A DNA stretch of 8,445 bases from NCBI GenBank assembly GCA_002254395.1, contig NJDN01000034.1, positions 1 through 8,445 on the forward strand, given 5' to 3'. The DNA is from Candidatus Pacearchaeota archaeon ex4484_71 (GTDB lineage Archaea; Nanobdellota; Nanobdellia; Pacearchaeales; GW2011-AR1). The translations under genes were made by a program, and so were the position numbers. The stretch's first letter is position 1. Each line of letters starts with the position of its first letter. This document shows positions 5,453-8,445 of this stretch, piece after piece. Below the pieces are notes generated by a model. That model saw only the letters and a program-made list of their open reading frames with translations, was not told the origin of the DNA and did no database searches.

Positions 5453-6454
5453 ATGAAAAAAGGGCTTTTTATAAATAGGATTGGTAAGGAGAGGTTTTTG
5501 ATAGGAGGCTTTCTTTTGGCAAGTTTTCTTTTGATAGGGATTTTGGTGTTTATGTTAATTCCTCTTGTTAATGGGGGGGTAGGAGAAAATGTAATTGTTA
5601 AAACATATCTAAATGTTGGTACTGTTGCTCCAGAGATTTTAAACATTAGTGTGGAAGACGATTCCAACATAACTCTTCTTCCAAACGCGACCAAACTTGT
5701 TCGTTGTGAAGTGTTGTACAGGGATTATAATAATGATACAAATGTCTCCTCGGTAAATGCTACATTGTATGAGTTTTCAACCTCGACTGAAAATGGAGCA
5801 GATGATAATAACTATCATTATACCAATTCTAGTTGTGTCTTAAATAATAGTTTTGGTTCTTGGCACGGAGTTTCAGACGATCAATTTACCGGGCTTGCTA
5901 ACTGCACTTTTGAGGTGGAATATTATGCAGACTCTGGAACGTGGACTTGTTATGCTGAGGTTTGGGATTCTACAGATTTAAATGATAATCAACACGAGAA
6001 CACGACTGTAGAGGAACTATTGGCAATAGGATTACCTGATTCTATAAATTATGGTACAGTAAATTCAACATATGTTTCTGATGAACAGGTTGCTAATGCT
6101 ACAAACTTTGGAAATGTTGAAATAGATCTTCAATTGTCAGGATATGCTGTTACTCCTGGGGATGGATATGCATTCAATTGCACTTATGGGAATGTGCAGA
6201 ATATATCTATAGGATATGAGAAATATAATTTGACTGCGTCTACATCTGGAAGTTTGAGTTTAACAGAGTTTGAGAATTTGTATATAAATTTAACAAGTTC
6301 TCCAACAACCGAACAGTTTGATTTGGGTTACAGGCAGAATGATGCTACAAATGATGATGCATGGAATTCTACATACTGGAGAGTCTATGTTCCTTTAGGG
6401 GTTGCAGGAACATGTACTGGGAATATTGCTGTAAGTGCAGTGAAGAGTGTGTAA
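5453..6454 (+). CDS. Membrane-anchored, sequon-dense surface protein
   Basis: A 333-residue protein. A basic head (KKGLFINRIGKERF) is followed by one long hydrophobic helix at about residues 16-40, which may be an uncleaved N-terminal anchor or a signal peptide. The rest is outside the cell, beta-rich and carries about 17 Asn-X-Ser/Thr sequons and six cysteines, enough for three disulfides. The first half (ILNISVEDDSNITLLPNATKLVRCEVLYRDYNNDTNVSSVNATLYEF) reads as an Ig-like sandwich. The C-terminus WRVYVPLGVAGTCTGNIAV is a second distinctive block. It is not a paralog of the two preceding proteins, although the style is similar. The ATG follows the previous stop by one base and has only a weak Shine-Dalgarno (TAGGA), so it probably depends on coupling. 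It may anchor or cap the other surface proteins; that is inference. Confidence 0.8.
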   Translation: MKKGLFINRIGKERFLIGGFLLASFLLIGILVFMLIPLVNGGVGENVIVKTYLNVGTVAPEILNISVEDDSNITLLPNATKLVRCEVLYRDYNNDTNVSSVNATLYEFSTSTENGADDNNYHYTNSSCVLNNSFGSWHGVSDDQFTGLANCTFEVEYYADSGTWTCYAEVWDSTDLNDNQHENTTVEELLAIGLPDSINYGTVNSTYVSDEQVANATNFGNVEIDLQLSGYAVTPGDGYAFNCTYGNVQNISIGYEKYNLTASTSGSLSLTEFENLYINLTSSPTTEQFDLGYRQNDATNDDAWNSTYWRVYVPLGVAGTCTGNIAVSAVKSV

Positions 6455-6489
6455 ACTTAATTTTGTCGTCGATAATAATTGTTTTAATT

Positions 6490-6500
6490 AAATTTAAATA
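6490..6500 (+). promoter_or_regulatory. TATA box of the oxidoreductase operon
   Basis: AAATTTAAATA is centred about 25 bases before GTG 6520 and 31 before ATG 6526. This spacing fits a leaderless transcript starting at or near the GTG. No Shine-Dalgarno is visible before either codon. The 65-base gap 6455-6519 holds nothing else that I can support. Confidence 0.55.
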
Positions 6501-6519
6501 GTGTTGTTGTTTATGATTT

Positions 6520-8061
6520 GTGAAAATGAGGTTAAATATTCTTATTGGGGGAAGGGCAGGCCAAGGGGTAAATCGTGTTTCTGAGATTGTCTCAAAAATA
6601 TTGGTAGATAAAGGGTATTTTGTTTTTAATTATAGAGATTATCCTTCTTTGATAAGGGGGGGACATAATTTTAATATCCTCTCTATCTCGGATGAAGAAA
6701 TTTATAGTTTTGAATCTAAATTAGATGGGGTCATTGCCCTAGATACAAAAACATTGGGAATCCACAAAAAGAGCTTAAAAAAAGATGGATTTACTTTGTC
6801 TAGAAATGATTTTCCAGGCATGGGAATAAATTTGAATATCGCTTTAGCAGGGGCATTAACAAAAATCTTGGGGGTTGAAAAGAGAATTCTCTTAAATGAA
6901 GTTAAGAAGAAATTTAATAATGATGCCTCAATTGGTGCCGCAAAACAGGGATTTGATAAATTTGAAAGACGTTACTCTCTTGGAAAAAAAGAATCTGCAA
7001 GAAAAAATAGAACCATATTGATGAGCGGTAGTGAAGGGATAGCAAAGGGGTTTTTAGACTCAAAAGCAGATTTGTATATTGCTTATCCTATGACCCCCGC
7101 AACGCCAGTTATGCATCTTTTAGCTAAAGAGCAAGTGAGGAACAAACTCTTGGTTTTTCAGCCCGAAAACGAACTTGCAGTAATAAATTCTGCTATTGGC
7201 GCGAGTTTTACAGGTGCGAAAGTGATGGTGGGCACATCTGGAGGAGGATATGATCTAATGACAGAGAGTCTTAGTATGCAAGGTGTGGCAGAAGTTCCTC
7301 TTGTAGTTTATCTTGCTTCTCGTCCTGGTCCGGGTACAGGCGTCCCAACTTATAGCACCCAAGCAGATTTAGATATTGCGCTTAGGGGAGGTCATGGAGA
7401 ATTTCCAAGAATAGTTATCGCACCTGGAACTGCAGAGCAAGCAAGGAGGGTTACAAATGAGGCTTTTTATCTTTCACAAAAATTCAATGCACTTTCGATA
7501 ATTCTCTCAGATAAGCATATGGCAGAGTCAGAATACTCTTTTGTTCAAAAAAAGGAAAAAGTATTGTTGGTTCCTTCCACGAAAGATCTCCCTTGGAAGA
7601 AGGTATTAAGGGTGAATAGCTACGAACATGATGGATACGGGAACACGACGGAAGATCCTTCTATAGTAGAGAAAGCTGCAAATGGAAGGTTAAAAAAATA
7701 TGCGAAGATCAAGAGAGAAGTAAAGAAACTAGAAATGGTTAAATTGTACGGCAACAAGAAAAGTAAAAATTTAGTTTTAGGGTGGGGATCTTCTACGGGG
7801 GCGATAATAGATGCAATAGAAGGGTTAGATGTTAAATTTTTACAAGTTGTTTACATGAAACCTTTATCAGATAAAATAAAGGAAGAGATGAGCAAGTCTG
7901 AGAAAGTTTTGCTTGTTGAAGCAAATGTTACGGGCCAGCTCGGTAGGCTAGTAAGGGAAAAGACGGGCATAAAGATTGACAAAAAAATTCTTAAATATGA
8001 TGGAAGACCTTTTGAAAAAGATAAGTTAAAGGAGGAAATTGCAAGATGGATAAAAAATTAA
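6520..8061 (+). CDS. 2-oxoacid:ferredoxin oxidoreductase, fused gamma-alpha subunit (KorA-type)
   Basis: Catalyses, with the beta subunit, oxidative decarboxylation of a 2-oxoacid plus CoA to acyl-CoA, CO2 and reduced ferredoxin in the cytoplasm. It has 513 residues. The gamma domain (about 1-160) has GGRAGQGV at 10-17 and RGGHN at 46-50. A lysine-rich linker follows, then the alpha domain: YPMTPATP from 189 (family YPITPSTP), PENE, TSGGGYDLMTE from 239, RPGPGTG from 268 and HGEFPR near 292. The C-terminal domain contains GWGSSTGAI, VEANVTGQL and KYDGRP. The fused gamma-alpha layout with a separate beta and no visible delta ferredoxin subunit is that of archaeal two-subunit enzymes. Substrate (pyruvate, 2-oxoglutarate or branched) cannot be told, so no symbol is given. 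GTG 6520 is set by the TATA box; ATG 6526 is the alternative. The stop overlaps the beta gene by 16 bases. Confidence 0.92.
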   Translation: MKMRLNILIGGRAGQGVNRVSEIVSKILVDKGYFVFNYRDYPSLIRGGHNFNILSISDEEIYSFESKLDGVIALDTKTLGIHKKSLKKDGFTLSRNDFPGMGINLNIALAGALTKILGVEKRILLNEVKKKFNNDASIGAAKQGFDKFERRYSLGKKESARKNRTILMSGSEGIAKGFLDSKADLYIAYPMTPATPVMHLLAKEQVRNKLLVFQPENELAVINSAIGASFTGAKVMVGTSGGGYDLMTESLSMQGVAEVPLVVYLASRPGPGTGVPTYSTQADLDIALRGGHGEFPRIVIAPGTAEQARRVTNEAFYLSQKFNALSIILSDKHMAESEYSFVQKKEKVLLVPSTKDLPWKKVLRVNSYEHDGYGNTTEDPSIVEKAANGRLKKYAKIKREVKKLEMVKLYGNKKSKNLVLGWGSSTGAIIDAIEGLDVKFLQVVYMKPLSDKIKEEMSKSEKVLLVEANVTGQLGRLVREKTGIKIDKKILKYDGRPFEKDKLKEEIARWIKN

Positions 8062-8445
8062 GAGGGGATGTCCTGGATACTGGACAAGAGAAGACATGGT
8101 GCCCAGGGTGTCCAAATTATACAATTCTTGATGCGGTAAAATTGTCTCTAAATAATTTATTTAAAAAAGGATTTAAGAGGAATGATTTTTCGATTGTATC
8201 TGGAATAGGGTGCCATGGTAAAATTTTCGATTATCTTAATCTTTCAGGAGTTTATAGTTTGCATGGGCGGCCTCTTCCGACGGCGATGGGAATCAGATTA
8301 GGAAATCCCAATTTGAAAGTTATTGCCTTCGAAGGAGACGGAGATGCATATTCTGAGGGGATGTCTCATTTTATACATGCAGGGAGGTATAATTTTGATA
8401 TGACTTTAATAGTGCACAATAATCAGTCTTTTTCTTTAACAACTG
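8046..8445 (+). CDS. 2-oxoacid:ferredoxin oxidoreductase, beta subunit (5' part, KorB-type)
   Basis: The thiamine-diphosphate and iron-sulfur subunit of the oxidoreductase, cut off by the window end after 133 residues (the family is about 280-310). Visible motifs are WCPGCP at 18-23, GIGCHGK at 53-59, HGRPLPTAMGI at 73-83, the thiamine-diphosphate motif GDGD at 97-100 and HNNQ at 124-127. Cys19, Cys22 and Cys56 match three of the four ligands of the single [4Fe-4S] cluster in this family; the fourth would lie beyond the window. ATG 8046 lies inside the end of the alpha gene and follows GGAGG at 8031-8035 with ten bases between, a good Shine-Dalgarno. The subunits are therefore translated in coupled fashion, and the pair forms the active enzyme. 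Family assignment is firm; the substrate is unknown. Confidence 0.93.
   Translation, partial: MDKKLRGDVLDTGQEKTWCPGCPNYTILDAVKLSLNNLFKKGFKRNDFSIVSGIGCHGKIFDYLNLSGVYSLHGRPLPTAMGIRLGNPNLKVIAFEGDGDAYSEGMSHFIHAGRYNFDMTLIVHNNQSFSLTT

Noticed and set aside
6483..6500. AT palindromes (TTTAATTAAA and ATTTAAAT) before the oxidoreductase
   Set aside because: They are short, AT-only and overlap the TATA box, so they are expected by chance and promoter composition.
6513..6530. ATG at 6513 as the start of the oxidoreductase alpha subunit
   Set aside because: It is in a different frame and does not lead into the GGRAGQGV motif.
1..8445. tRNA, rRNA, CRISPR array, insertion sequence or attachment site
   Set aside because: I looked for cloverleaf-like structures, repeat-spacer patterns, transposase motifs and terminal repeats and saw none that I could support.

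Overview
The window looks like a low-GC archaeal genome, most probably of the DPANN group (Pacearchaeota or Woesearchaeota type). Four points support this. Archaeal TATA boxes (ATATTTAA-like) sit about 25-27 bases before several start codons. Internal operon genes use Shine-Dalgarno sites. Secreted proteins carry many Asn-X-Ser/Thr sequons. The 2-oxoacid:ferredoxin oxidoreductase is of the archaeal fused gamma-alpha plus beta type. The lineage is inferred from sequence style, not from a marker gene. All genes are on the + strand.

Layout. (1) 1-1424: the charged C-terminal tail of a cut-off gene, then two overlapping genes for a small lysine-rich helical protein and a cytoplasmic coiled-coil protein. 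(2) 1461-3266: a one-gene unit for a signal peptide, glycosylation-rich ectodomain, single membrane helix and cytoplasmic domain that may be a degenerate class III cyclase fold. It ends in a terminator-like hairpin. (3) 3267-6454: an ArsR-like winged-helix regulator with a palindrome upstream, translationally coupled to three secreted or anchored surface proteins. The first two surface proteins are paralogs. The first (4028) has lost one base near its 3' end, so the conserved C-terminus lies in another frame, and it also lacks about 35 residues present in its sister. (4) 6455-8445: a leaderless two-gene unit for a 2-oxoacid:ferredoxin oxidoreductase. The gamma-alpha subunit is complete; the beta subunit runs off the window end.

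The most unusual region is the regulator plus surface-protein cassette. It holds an 18-bp candidate operator, a 28-bp GC-rich inverted repeat inside the regulator gene, a Shine-Dalgarno exactly in the 6-base loop of a perfect 8-bp hairpin that competes with an overlapping hairpin, tandem paralogs, and a frameshift in the most GC-rich gene. It may be a regulated cell-surface cassette. Nothing in the sequence proves its substrate or role. No tRNA, rRNA, CRISPR array, insertion sequence or attachment site was seen.
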